From Pelomonas sp036404855 (lineage in GTDB: Bacteria; Pseudomonadota; Gammaproteobacteria; Burkholderiales; Burkholderiaceae_C), in contig NZ_DASWYS010000301.1 of NCBI RefSeq assembly GCF_036404855.1, positions 18,293-82,292 on the forward strand: a stretch of 64,000 nucleotides of DNA, given 5' to 3'. The translations under genes and the position numbers were made by a program. Under the pieces are notes generated by a model, which was given only the letters and a program-made list of their open reading frames with translations, had not been told where the DNA came from and searched no databases. Below are positions 24,106 to 32,720 of the stretch, piece after piece. Every line of letters begins with the position of its first letter. The first letter of the stretch is position 1.

Positions 24106-27100
24106 TCAGCGCGGATTGAGACGATCCAGCAACTGGTCGCAGGCCTTCAGCGCCTTGGCGAAATCCAGCCGCGCGACTGCGGCCGCGAGCGACGCCACCT
24201 CCGGGCCGAGCTCGTCCGCATAGGCGGCCGCCAACTGTTCGCTGACGGCGACCGAGCGCATGTTGCGCTCCATCAGCAGCTGACGCATCCGGCGCAGGGC
24301 CGCGAGCGGGTCGCCGCCGACGCCGGACGGCGCGGCCGGGCCGACGGGCGCAGGCGGTGCGGCCGCGGTGAGCGCCGCCAGCGCGGCCAGGCTCTCGCCC
24401 AGCAGCGCACGCAGGGCTGCCAGATCCAGGGCCTCCCCCGCGGCACCGTCACGCAGCGCCTGCTCTTGCCGCCCCGCCTCGGCGGCCAACGCGCTGGCAC
24501 CGACGACGCCGGCCAAGCCGCGCAAGGTGTGCAGCGTGCGCAGGGCATCGTTGCGGGCCTGCTGCCGCAGATGCCGGTCCAGGGCTTCCATCTCCGCCGG
24601 CCCATCCTGGCCGAATGACTTCACCAGACGGTCGTACAACGCCTGTCGCCCGCCGAGCCGCCGCAGCGCCGCTTCGGGCTCCAGCAGGGCACAGCTGGCG
24701 GGGGTCGCCGGCGAGACGGGTCCGACGTAGCGGCAAAGGCAGGCAACCAGTTGCGCCAGATCCACCGGCTTGGCGACATGGTCGCGCATGCCGGCGGCCA
24801 GGCACGCCTGGCGGTCGGCCTCCATCGCATTGGCCGTCATGGCGATGACGAGGCTGTCCGGCCGACGCGCGAGGATGCGCTGCGTCGCCTCGAAGCCGTC
24901 GATGTCGGGCATTTGCACATCCATCAGGATGGCGTCGTAGGCCGGCTCGGCCACGAGGGCGAGGTGCACGCCTTCCACCCCGCCACTGGCCAGCGTGACC
25001 ACCGCGCCCTCGCCTTCCAGCAGCTCCTGGGCGACCTGCTGGTTGAAGGCGTTGTCCTCGACGATAAGCAACCGCATGCCCGCCAGGCGCTGTTCCTCGG
25101 ACGCATCGCGCTGCGGCTGCAGGGGCTGCCCACCGGTGGCCTCGGCAACGGCGTCGTACAGCATCGACGCCGTGACCGGCTTGACGAGGTAGCCGCCCAG
25201 GCTCTGCATGTCCTGCTCGCTTCGCTCCGCCAGCAACTCGCGGCCATGGGCCGTGACCATGATGATGACCGGCGCATCCGACTCGTGGCTGTCGCGGATG
25301 CGGCGCGCGGTTTCCCAGCCGTCCAGCCCCGGCATGCGCCAGTCCATCAGGATGAGCTGGTAACGGGGCTCGCCCCGCTCGGCCGCCTCGTGCACCAGGT
25401 CCAGCGCCTGCTCGCCGCTGGCCGCCAGGTCGCAGTCCCAGCCCAGGCTGGCGCCGATGCCTTGCAGCACCTCGCGGGCCATGGGGTTGTCATCGACGAT
25501 GAGGACCTTGAGGCCGCATTGGGCCGGGTCGGCCTCGTCGCCACCGGCCGGTGCACTCTCCATCGACAGCTCGAAATGGAAACGGCTGCCCTCGCCGACG
25601 TGGCTGTCCACCCGCAACTCGCCGCCCATCAGCGAGACCAGGCGGCGGCTGATCGCCAGGCCCAGCCCGGTGCCGCCGTAGCGCCGCGAGGTGCTCTGCT
25701 CAGCCTGGCTGAAGCCCTCGAAGATGTGCTCCAGCTTGTCGGGCGCAATGCCAATGCCGGTGTCGCTGACCTCGAAGCGCAGCCGCGCCCGGCCGCCCTC
25801 CTCGCCCAGCAGCTTCAGGCCCAGCACCACCTCGCCCCGCTCGGTGAACTTGAGCGCATTGCCGGCCAGGTTGAGCAGCACCTGGCGCAACCGCATCGCA
25901 TCGCCGACCAGGGCCGGCGGCAGGTGTGGGTCGAGGCGGAACAGCACCTCGATGTCCTTGGCGCCGACGTTGGCCGACAGGATGACGGCCAGCTCCCGCA
26001 TGAAGTCGCTGAGCTCGAAACGGTGCGGGTCCAGCTCCATCTTGCCGGCCTCGACCTTGGAGAAGTCCAGCACGTCGTTGATGACGGCCAGCAGCGCCTG
26101 GGCCGCCGTGCGGGCCTTGCTGGCGTAGTCATGCTGACGCGGCGACAGCTCGGTGCGCATCAGCAGGTTGAGCATGCCCAGCGCGCCGTTCATCGGTGTG
26201 CGGATCTCGTGGCTCATGTTGGCCAGGAAGTCGCTCTTGGCCTGGCTGGCCGCCTCGGCTGCGACGCGCGCACGCACGAGCTCCACCTCCGCGCGGTGCC
26301 GCTCGGTCACGTCGATAAGCATCTGCACGACGTTGACGAGGCGGCCCCGCCGGTCGCGGATGGCGCTCGCGCTGGCGTCGACGAACAGCTCGCCGCCGCC
26401 AGGCAGTGCGAAGCCGCGTTCGAAGCGCACATGCTCCATCCGCCCGCCGGCCAGCCTGCTCAGCTCACCGCCAAGCACGCGCCCCGCGCGGAAGTCGGGC
26501 AGGTCGGCGAGCTTGGCGCCATGCAGTTCGCCGGCCTCGCGGCAGAGCATGGCTGTCAGCGCCTGGTTCACGTCGAGGATGGTGCCCTGCGCGTCGCACA
26601 GCGCGATGCCGACCTGGGCCCGTTCGAAGACGCCGCGGAAGCGCTGTTCGCTGTCATTCAGCGCACGTGTGCGCTGCTCCACGCGCGCCTCCAGCAGCTG
26701 CCGCTCGACGACCAACTGCTCGGTCATGTGGTTGAAACCTCGCGCCAGCTCGCGGAACTCGCGGAAGCCGCAGACCGGCGCGCGCTCGTCCAGCTTGCCG
26801 CCGGCGATGCGGGCGACGGCTGCGTTGAGCATCTCCACCGGCTCGACGATGCGACGCCTCAGAAGCAGCCCCAGCGCCGGCGCCAGCAGCAAGGCCAGAC
26901 CGAAGGCAACGAACAGGCGATCGCGAAGCGCATGCGCCGGCGCAAAGGCCTCGGCCGCGTCCAGGTTGACGGTGATGCCCCAGTCCAGCGCAGGCAGATG
27001 GCGCCAAGACGAGATGACCTCAACGCCCGCGTAGTCCCGCATCAGCCCGCTGCCGCTCTCGCCGCGCAGGGCCCGCAGCGCGGGCGGCGCGTCGGGCGCC

Positions 27101-27876
27101 GCGAGGTCGATGGAACCCGTCAGGCTCTGGCTCGGTGCGCGCCGGAGGTCGTTGATGAAGGCGGCCTTGTCACCGTCGCGCCGCACCAGCACCGTCTCGC
27201 CGGCCAGCGCCAGACCCGAACGCTCGGTCGCAACGCGCAGCAGCCGCTCGAGGCCGAGCTGCAGCACGACGCTGCCGAGCACCCGGTCGTTGACCACCAC
27301 CGGGTGGACGAAGAAGAGGGTCTGCCCCTCCTCGCCGCGCAGGCGCTGCACGGACGTCAGCTGCGCATCCAGCTGGCCGATCGCGCGGCGGTGGGCCGCA
27401 AACAACTCGCTGCCCTCGAAGTCGCTGGCGTCCAGGCGCATCGGCCCCGGCGTCGTCGGCGCTTTCATCGCGAAGCTGATGCGGCCATCGGGCTGGACCA
27501 GCATCAGGTTGAGGTATTTGCCGGTGTCGTAGAGCCGTTCGAAGAAGGCCCGACTGGCCGCGGGGACACGGCTCGCCGCGGCATCAGCACGCTGCGCCAG
27601 CAGCTCGCTGGCATCGCTGGCCTGCGCGACGAGACGGCCATCGATCTGGACCTCGTTGAGGTACTCGTTGATCTCGTAGACCTTCTTGCGCGACAGGACG
27701 ATCAGCCCCTCGGTCACGGTCTCGCGCAAGCGCTGCTCGAAGTTCACGAGCTGCCACAGCCCCACCACCCCCAGCGGCAGGATGGACAGCAGCACCAAGC
27801 CCAGCAACAGCGCAGGCCCGACGCGCCAGGCCGGCCCTGGCGACTCGATGGCGGTCGGTGCCGCTGCGGCGCTCAA
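24106..27876 (-). CDS. membrane hybrid histidine kinase with Cache-type sensor, PAS, two receivers and Hpt
   Basis: I start at a TTG at 27876 that overlaps the stop of the binding-protein gene, giving 1256 residues; an upstream in-frame reading exists only inside that gene. Order: TM1 (about 20-42), a roughly 270-residue periplasmic region of dCache type, TM2 (about 314-336), HAMP, PAS (about 400-520), HisKA with the H-box FLANMSHEIRTPMNG (His about 553), HATPase (about 640-760), REC1 (LKVLIVDDNP, about 789), REC2 (MRLLIVEDNAFNQQ, about 934), Hpt with the LHTLRG histidine (about 1115), and a C-terminal helical module (about 1190-1256) shared with two other kinases here. All phosphorelay residues are present, so it is a complete relay in one chain. 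It probably senses through the neighbouring binding protein. Confidence 0.9.
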   Translation of the reverse strand: MSAAAAPTAIESPGPAWRVGPALLLGLVLLSILPLGVVGLWQLVNFEQRLRETVTEGLIVLSRKKVYEINEYLNEVQIDGRLVAQASDASELLAQRADAAASRVPAASRAFFERLYDTGKYLNLMLVQPDGRISFAMKAPTTPGPMRLDASDFEGSELFAAHRRAIGQLDAQLTSVQRLRGEEGQTLFFVHPVVVNDRVLGSVVLQLGLERLLRVATERSGLALAGETVLVRRDGDKAAFINDLRRAPSQSLTGSIDLAAPDAPPALRALRGESGSGLMRDYAGVEVISSWRHLPALDWGITVNLDAAEAFAPAHALRDRLFVAFGLALLLAPALGLLLRRRIVEPVEMLNAAVARIAGGKLDERAPVCGFREFRELARGFNHMTEQLVVERQLLEARVEQRTRALNDSEQRFRGVFERAQVGIALCDAQGTILDVNQALTAMLCREAGELHGAKLADLPDFRAGRVLGGELSRLAGGRMEHVRFERGFALPGGGELFVDASASAIRDRRGRLVNVVQMLIDVTERHRAEVELVRARVAAEAASQAKSDFLANMSHEIRTPMNGALGMLNLLMRTELSPRQHDYASKARTAAQALLAVINDVLDFSKVEAGKMELDPHRFELSDFMRELAVILSANVGAKDIEVLFRLDPHLPPALVGDAMRLRQVLLNLAGNALKFTERGEVVLGLKLLGEEGGRARLRFEVSDTGIGIAPDKLEHIFEGFSQAEQSTSRRYGGTGLGLAISRRLVSLMGGELRVDSHVGEGSRFHFELSMESAPAGGDEADPAQCGLKVLIVDDNPMAREVLQGIGASLGWDCDLAASGEQALDLVHEAAERGEPRYQLILMDWRMPGLDGWETARRIRDSHESDAPVIIMVTAHGRELLAERSEQDMQSLGGYLVKPVTASMLYDAVAEATGGQPLQPQRDASEEQRLAGMRLLIVEDNAFNQQVAQELLEGEGAVVTLASGGVEGVHLALVAEPAYDAILMDVQMPDIDGFEATQRILARRPDSLVIAMTANAMEADRQACLAAGMRDHVAKPVDLAQLVACLCRYVGPVSPATPASCALLEPEAALRRLGGRQALYDRLVKSFGQDGPAEMEALDRHLRQQARNDALRTLHTLRGLAGVVGASALAAEAGRQEQALRDGAAGEALDLAALRALLGESLAALAALTAAAPPAPVGPAAPSGVGGDPLAALRRMRQLLMERNMRSVAVSEQLAAAYADELGPEVASLAAAVARLDFAKALKACDQLLDRLNPR

Positions 27877-29114
27877 TGTTGCACCTCGATCCGGACCATC
27901 TCGGTCACCCAGTGCTCGGTGGAGCGGAAGGTCGGCCACGGCTCGGGCCTGATGTAGCGCGGCAGGACCAAGACCTCGTCGAGCCGGCCGTCGGGCTTGA
28001 CCTGCGCGATGCGCAACTGACGCCACAGGTGACGACTGCGGCTGTCCACCGCCGCCGAGCCCTGTGGCCCGACCACGGACTGGTGCAGCACGTTGGTGTT
28101 GACGGCATCGGTCTGCGGGCTGCCGAGCTCTCGCACCGCTGCGGCCCAGAGCTGCACGGCGACATAGGCCGACACCGCCGGGTCACTGGCCTGGGTGGCC
28201 TCGCCCTGGCTGCGCCGCAACCGCGCCAGAAAGACCTCGTTGGCCGGCCCGGGCTGGGCCTGCAGATAGCTCCAGGCGCTGAAATGCCGGGCCAGCCGCC
28301 CGCCATCGAAGGCCTTCATCTCGGGCTCCGCGGCGCCGAGGGACAACAAGGGTAGATCACCCAGGCCGGCCGCGACGAGGGCGTCGAAGAAGGCCTGGTT
28401 GCTGTCGCCGCTGATCGCGCTGAGGACGACATCGGGCCGGAGCTGGCGCAGGTCGGCCACGACCTCCCCCATGTCGCTCGCACCCAGCGGCACATAGCGC
28501 TCGCCCAGCAGTTGGCCTTCGCCCAACTGGACGAAATCACGCAGCACCGCCCCCAGGCGGCGCTGGTAGAGACCGTCCGTGCCGACCAGGTAGACCCGCC
28601 TGCCAAAGCTGCGCATGGCCCAGTCCGTCGCCGGCAGCGCCTGCTGGTTGGGCGTCGGGCCGGTGTACACGATGTGGGCGGACTGCTCCATGCCCTCGTG
28701 GGCGGCCGGATAGAAGAACAGGTGGCGGTGGGTTTCGACGACCGGCTTCACGGCCAACCGGCAGGTCGAAGACCAGCAGCCGAAGAGGGCCACCACACGG
28801 TCCGAGCCGATGAGGCGCTCGGCGGCGGCGGCCGCGACACGGGGGTCGGAGCGCGAATCCTCGATCTTCAGCTCCACGCGCCGGCCGAGCAGACCGCCAC
28901 CGGCGTTGAGCTCCTCCACCGCCATCTTGACGGCCGCCACCAGCGGCGCCTCGCTCTTCGCCATCGGGCCGCTGAGCGCGTGCAGCATGCCGATGACGAT
29001 GGGGTTGCGCTCGTCCTGGCCGGACGACTTCTGCAGGAGTGAAATGACCAGCCCGAGCGCCAGCACCAGGAGCAGGCCGCCCAGCAGCGCCCATCGTGGC
29101 CGCAAAGCCCGCAT
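27873..29114 (-). CDS. periplasmic binding protein, urea/amide type (Peripla_BP family), probably a sensor subunit
   Basis: The 413-residue protein has an N-terminal hydrophobic segment (WALLGGLLLVLALGLVISLL) after basic residues. It lacks a clear cleavage site and may remain as a membrane anchor. The rest is a type I binding fold like UrtA, FmdD and AmiC: PIVIGMLHALSGPMAKSEAPLVAAVKMAVEELNAGGGLLGR, then LFGCWSSTCRLAVKPVVE and YVLVGTDG-like YLVGTDGLYQRR. No ABC permease or ATPase is adjacent; both neighbours are signalling proteins. It starts 3 bases after the upstream stop and overlaps the kinase start. I infer it presents a small amide-like ligand to the kinase. Confidence 0.83.
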   Translation of the reverse strand: MRALRPRWALLGGLLLVLALGLVISLLQKSSGQDERNPIVIGMLHALSGPMAKSEAPLVAAVKMAVEELNAGGGLLGRRVELKIEDSRSDPRVAAAAAERLIGSDRVVALFGCWSSTCRLAVKPVVETHRHLFFYPAAHEGMEQSAHIVYTGPTPNQQALPATDWAMRSFGRRVYLVGTDGLYQRRLGAVLRDFVQLGEGQLLGERYVPLGASDMGEVVADLRQLRPDVVLSAISGDSNQAFFDALVAAGLGDLPLLSLGAAEPEMKAFDGGRLARHFSAWSYLQAQPGPANEVFLARLRRSQGEATQASDPAVSAYVAVQLWAAAVRELGSPQTDAVNTNVLHQSVVGPQGSAAVDSRSRHLWRQLRIAQVKPDGRLDEVLVLPRYIRPEPWPTFRSTEHWVTEMVRIEVQH

Positions 29115-29117
29115 CGC

Positions 29118-30284
29118 CTATCCCGCGGAGCGCCGCGCCTCGGGCGAGATCATCGGCAGCGTCAGTCTCACCGTCGTGCCGACGCCGGGCGTGGACTCGA
29201 CCTGGATCTGTCCCCCCAGCGCGAAGGTGACGAGGTTGCGGACGATATAGAGGCCCGGCTCACTGCGATTGAGGCCGAAACGCGTCGAGAAGAAAGGGTC
29301 GAAGACGCGGCCCAGCATGCCCGCCGGAATGCCGACGCCGTGGTCCTGCACGGTGATGACGAGCTGGTCGGCCCCCAGGGGCCGCACGCGCAGGTGCACC
29401 TCGCCACCGGCCTCACGGTAGGCATGCTTGACGGCGTTCAAGATCAGCGTCGTCAGCACCTTGGCCAATGCGCCGCGGAAGCTCAGCAGGTGCAGGTCAT
29501 CCCCGACGTCGAGCACGCAGCGCACCTGGTGGGTCTCCTGCACCGGCGCCAGGCTAGCGACGACCTCCTGCACCAGTTCCAGCAACGAGAAGCTGCGGCG
29601 CTGGTCGCCAAAGTTGTCGGCCGTGGACTGCAGGAAGGAATCCACGATGGACAGCGTGCGCTGCAGGTTGGACAGCACCAGGCCAACGCTCTCCTCGCTG
29701 ACGCGCAGGTGCTTGTCGAGGTCGCTGCGCTTGATGTTGCCGGCCTGTGACAGGCCGCGCAACTGGGCCAGGTCGTCCTGCAGCGTGCAAGCCGAGATCA
29801 ACGCGTTGCCCAGCGGCGAACTCAGCTCTTGGGCGATACCAGCGATGGTGCGGCCGACAGAGGCCAGCTTGTCGCGCTGGAAGAGCTCGATCTGCGAGCG
29901 CGCAAAGCTCTCCGAGGCCAGCTTGAGCGCGAGCTGAGTCCGCACGCGCGCCTTCACGACGACGTCGACGAAGGGCTTGGGGATGTAGTCGACAGCGCCG
30001 TGGGCGAAGCCCTCGGCCTCGTCGTCGGCGCTGCCCTGAACGGTGACGAAGATGATGGGGATGCCGCGCGTGCGCGGATCGGCCTTCAGGCGGTCACAGA
30101 CCTCGTAACCGCTCATGTCGGGCATCAGCACGTCGAGCAGGATGAGATCGGGGAGTTGCTGGGCGCAATAGGCCAGCGCCTCGGCGCCGCCGGTGGCCAT
30201 GGACACTTCGCATTCATCCACCAGCAGTTGGTAGAGCGCGTGGATATTGCTGGGTTGATCGTCGACGACGAGGATGAGGGGCAT
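29118..30284 (-). CDS. response regulator fused to a degenerate histidine kinase (phosphoacceptor His replaced by Gln)
   Basis: The 388 residues start at the ATG at 30284. Residues 3-120 are an intact receiver with D8/D9, D51 (LLDVLMP) and K103. A kinase-like part follows. The H-box reads GIAQELSSPLGN, with Q152 where related kinases have the phosphorylated histidine (codon CAA at 29831-29829). The ATP domain keeps the N-box asparagine N283 and the DHGVG loop (314-318). The G2 loop is SEPGLYIV instead of GTGLGL. It therefore cannot autophosphorylate in the normal way but may bind nucleotide or dimerise. It leads the leftward operon, 3 bases before the binding-protein gene. Confidence 0.88.
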   Translation of the reverse strand: MPLILVVDDQPSNIHALYQLLVDECEVSMATGGAEALAYCAQQLPDLILLDVLMPDMSGYEVCDRLKADPRTRGIPIIFVTVQGSADDEAEGFAHGAVDYIPKPFVDVVVKARVRTQLALKLASESFARSQIELFQRDKLASVGRTIAGIAQELSSPLGNALISACTLQDDLAQLRGLSQAGNIKRSDLDKHLRVSEESVGLVLSNLQRTLSIVDSFLQSTADNFGDQRRSFSLLELVQEVVASLAPVQETHQVRCVLDVGDDLHLLSFRGALAKVLTTLILNAVKHAYREAGGEVHLRVRPLGADQLVITVQDHGVGIPAGMLGRVFDPFFSTRFGLNRSEPGLYIVRNLVTFALGGQIQVESTPGVGTTVRLTLPMISPEARRSAG

Positions 30285-30330
30285 GGCAGCCCAGGATAAC
30301 CGCAGCGTCAAGCCCCACGCCACAACCCAG

Positions 30331-30349
30331 CCCTGGGCTTTCCCCAGGG
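30331..30349. repeat. inverted repeat in the divergent signalling promoter region
   Basis: CCCTGGG and CCCAGGG are separated by five bases in the 138-bp gap between the two divergent signalling operons. It could be an operator shared by both; no family is suggested. Confidence 0.35.
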
Positions 30350-30422
30350 ACCGTGTAGGAAATCCGTCGCACATTTCGCGCATTGCGCACTTCCATAATC
30401 GTCCCGTCCACACCACCGTCCA

Positions 30423-32720
30423 ATGCCTCTGCGCACGCTCACGCTCGGTCTCCTCTGGCTTGCCATGGCAGCGCTGGCCGTGCTTTTCCTGCTGCTCTGG
30501 AGCCTCCGCGGCAATGGCGGCGCGGCCATCGACGCCGCGTTGGTGATCAATGCCTTGCTGCTCACGCTGCCGCCCTTGTGTCTGTTCGCATGGCGACGAG
30601 GCAGGGGCGGGGCGGCCGAGGCCCAGGCTCGCTTCCTGGCCCAGATGAGCCACGAGATCCGCACGCCCATGAATGCCGTCATGGGCATGACCCAGCTCAC
30701 CCTGCAAACCCAGCTCACGCCCGAGCAGCGCGACCTGCTGACCCGCGCCGATGCCGCCTCGCGCAGCCTGCTTGGCCTGATTAACGACGCCATCGACGTT
30801 TCCAAGATCGAGGCGGGCCACATGCAGATCGAGTCGCAGCCGCTGCGGCTGGAGGACGTCGTCGCCCATGCCATCGAGCGCGTGCGGCAGCTTCACGGCA
30901 ACCCCGACGTGGCGCTGATCTGCGACTGGCCCGACGCCAGCCTGCTGGGTGAGCGCGGCCAGTTGCGCGGCGACGCGCAGCGCCTGCAGCAGGTGCTCGT
31001 CAACCTGCTGTCCAACGCGCTCAGGTTCACGCCGTCCGGCCACGTGCTGCTGCGCCTGGCCACCCGCCCGAGCGACCAACTGTGCCCGGTGCCGCTCGAC
31101 ATCACCGTGCAGGACAGCGGCGTCGGCATGAGCGCCGAGCAACTCGATGGCCTGTTCCACGAGCCGGCGCCGAGTGGCCCATCCCTCACGCGCCGCCATG
31201 GCAGCTCCGGCCTGAGCCTGGGTCTCACGCGCCGCCTCGTCGAGCTGATGGGCGGCCGGCTGATAGTGCGCAGCCAGCCAGACCGCGGCAGCAGCTTCGA
31301 GATCCATCTCGCGCTGCCGCGGGATCCGCACGGCCAGCCACCGGCGCCGCTACGCCCCCAGCGTCTGCTGCTCGCCATGGCCCGCGTCGATAGCCGCGAA
31401 GCGACGCTGGCCCTGCTGCGCCACCTCGGTCTCGGCGCGGGGCTGGCCGCCAGTAGCGACGTGGCCGGCACGCTGGCGGCGCTGGCCGAGGCCCGCCAGT
31501 CCGGCCAGCCTTTTGACTGGCTGCTGCTGGACTGGCAGTTGCCCGGGCCGGGCGCCACACGCGCCGAACTGCTGGCGCAGTTGCGCCGCGAGCACCCGGC
31601 CCTGCGCATCGCCGTGCTGAGCCCGCCTGGCCAGGGCGATGAGCCGGCTCAGGCGCGCGCCTTCGGTGCACGTGCCCTCTGTCCCAAGCCACTGCTGCCC
31701 GGGGAGCTGCGCCGCTTGCTGGGCGACGGGCCCGGCGACCGCACCGCAAGCGTGGACCACCAGTCGCTGGACGGGCTGCGGGTGCTGCTCGTCGAGGACC
31801 ACCCCGTCAACCAGGAGATCGCGCTGCGCCTGCTGAGCAGCCGCGGGGCGCAGGTCGATCTCGCCGCCAACGGCCAGCAGTGCCTGGACCGGCTGCAGGC
31901 CCGCGGGCCGGGCGCCTACGACCTCGTGCTGATGGATTTGCAGATGCCCGTCCTCGATGGACTCAGTGCGACGCGCCGGTTGCGTGAACTCCCCGGCTTC
32001 GAGAAGCTGCCGGTGCTCGCGATGACGGCCCACGCCCTCGCTGAGGAACGGGCCGCCTGCGTGGCCGCCGGCATGCAGGGGCACATCGCCAAGCCTCTGG
32101 ACGTGGGTCGCCTGGTGCGTGAGTTGCAGCGATACCGCCCGCCCGCCCCACTCACGCCGCCCCCACTGGTGCTGGACTTGCAGCTCGGCCTGCGCCAGTT
32201 CGATGGCCAGACTGCCCTCTATCACCGCACGCTGCAGGGGTTTGCCGACCAGTACGCGGACGGTCTGGCTGCCTGGCCCGGCTGGCTGGGGCGGGGGGAG
32301 TGGGCGGAGCTGCGGCGCGCGGCACACACCCTGCAAGGCCTGGCCGCGACGCTGGGCGCCCGGCCGCTGCAGCAGGCCGCCCTGGCGCTGGAGCGCAGCG
32401 CGGTCGCCGCCGACGCCGCTGCGGCGGGGCAACTGGAGCACGTCCGGGCCGGTCTGGAGCTGCTGCAGGCCGAGATCCAGGCGGCCCTCGTCCGCCCTTG
32501 GGACACGGCCGCGCCGCGTGCCAGCGGGCCGGGCAATGTCGAGGAGCTGCGGCAGTTGCTGGCCCACAGCGACAGCCGGGCGCTGGACTGGTGGCAGGCC
32601 CACGGCGCTTCCAGCGGCCTCGACCCCGAACGGCAGCAGCTGTTGGACCGCGCGCTGGCGGCCCTGGACTTCGATGCCGCGGCCCAGGCCCTGGGGCCTT
32701 CGACGCAGGGGGGCGCATGA
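30423..32720 (+). CDS. hybrid histidine kinase with degenerate receiver, intact receiver and Hpt
   Basis: The 765-residue protein has two N-terminal transmembrane helices (about 7-28 and 36-57) with almost no periplasmic loop. HisKA follows with H77 (AQMSHEIRTPMNA), then HATPase (about 170-300). A receiver-like domain (about 318-430) keeps the aspartate in LLLDWQLPG and the lysine in CPKPL but has lost the acidic pair (LLLAMARVDS). A full receiver follows (LRVLLVEDHPVNQE, about 456; LMDLQMP; IAKPL), then Hpt (AAHTLQGLA, about 632) and the shared C-terminal module (703-765). It lacks a sensor domain, so it may be driven by a partner kinase. Its TGA overlaps the ATG of the next gene. Confidence 0.9.
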   Translation: MPLRTLTLGLLWLAMAALAVLFLLLWSLRGNGGAAIDAALVINALLLTLPPLCLFAWRRGRGGAAEAQARFLAQMSHEIRTPMNAVMGMTQLTLQTQLTPEQRDLLTRADAASRSLLGLINDAIDVSKIEAGHMQIESQPLRLEDVVAHAIERVRQLHGNPDVALICDWPDASLLGERGQLRGDAQRLQQVLVNLLSNALRFTPSGHVLLRLATRPSDQLCPVPLDITVQDSGVGMSAEQLDGLFHEPAPSGPSLTRRHGSSGLSLGLTRRLVELMGGRLIVRSQPDRGSSFEIHLALPRDPHGQPPAPLRPQRLLLAMARVDSREATLALLRHLGLGAGLAASSDVAGTLAALAEARQSGQPFDWLLLDWQLPGPGATRAELLAQLRREHPALRIAVLSPPGQGDEPAQARAFGARALCPKPLLPGELRRLLGDGPGDRTASVDHQSLDGLRVLLVEDHPVNQEIALRLLSSRGAQVDLAANGQQCLDRLQARGPGAYDLVLMDLQMPVLDGLSATRRLRELPGFEKLPVLAMTAHALAEERAACVAAGMQGHIAKPLDVGRLVRELQRYRPPAPLTPPPLVLDLQLGLRQFDGQTALYHRTLQGFADQYADGLAAWPGWLGRGEWAELRRAAHTLQGLAATLGARPLQQAALALERSAVAADAAAAGQLEHVRAGLELLQAEIQAALVRPWDTAAPRASGPGNVEELRQLLAHSDSRALDWWQAHGASSGLDPERQQLLDRALAALDFDAAAQALGPSTQGGA

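Noticed and set aside
24751..27957. 1068-codon open frame opposite the hybrid kinase
   Set aside because: Antisense shadow in GC-rich DNA; composition (His, Gln, Arg, Ala-rich) has no domain signature, and the kinase on the minus strand is unambiguous.
29118..31331. Long reading of the receiver-pseudokinase gene starting at 31331
   Set aside because: The extra 349 codons lie antisense to the divergent hybrid kinase; the receiver begins naturally at the ATG at 30284.
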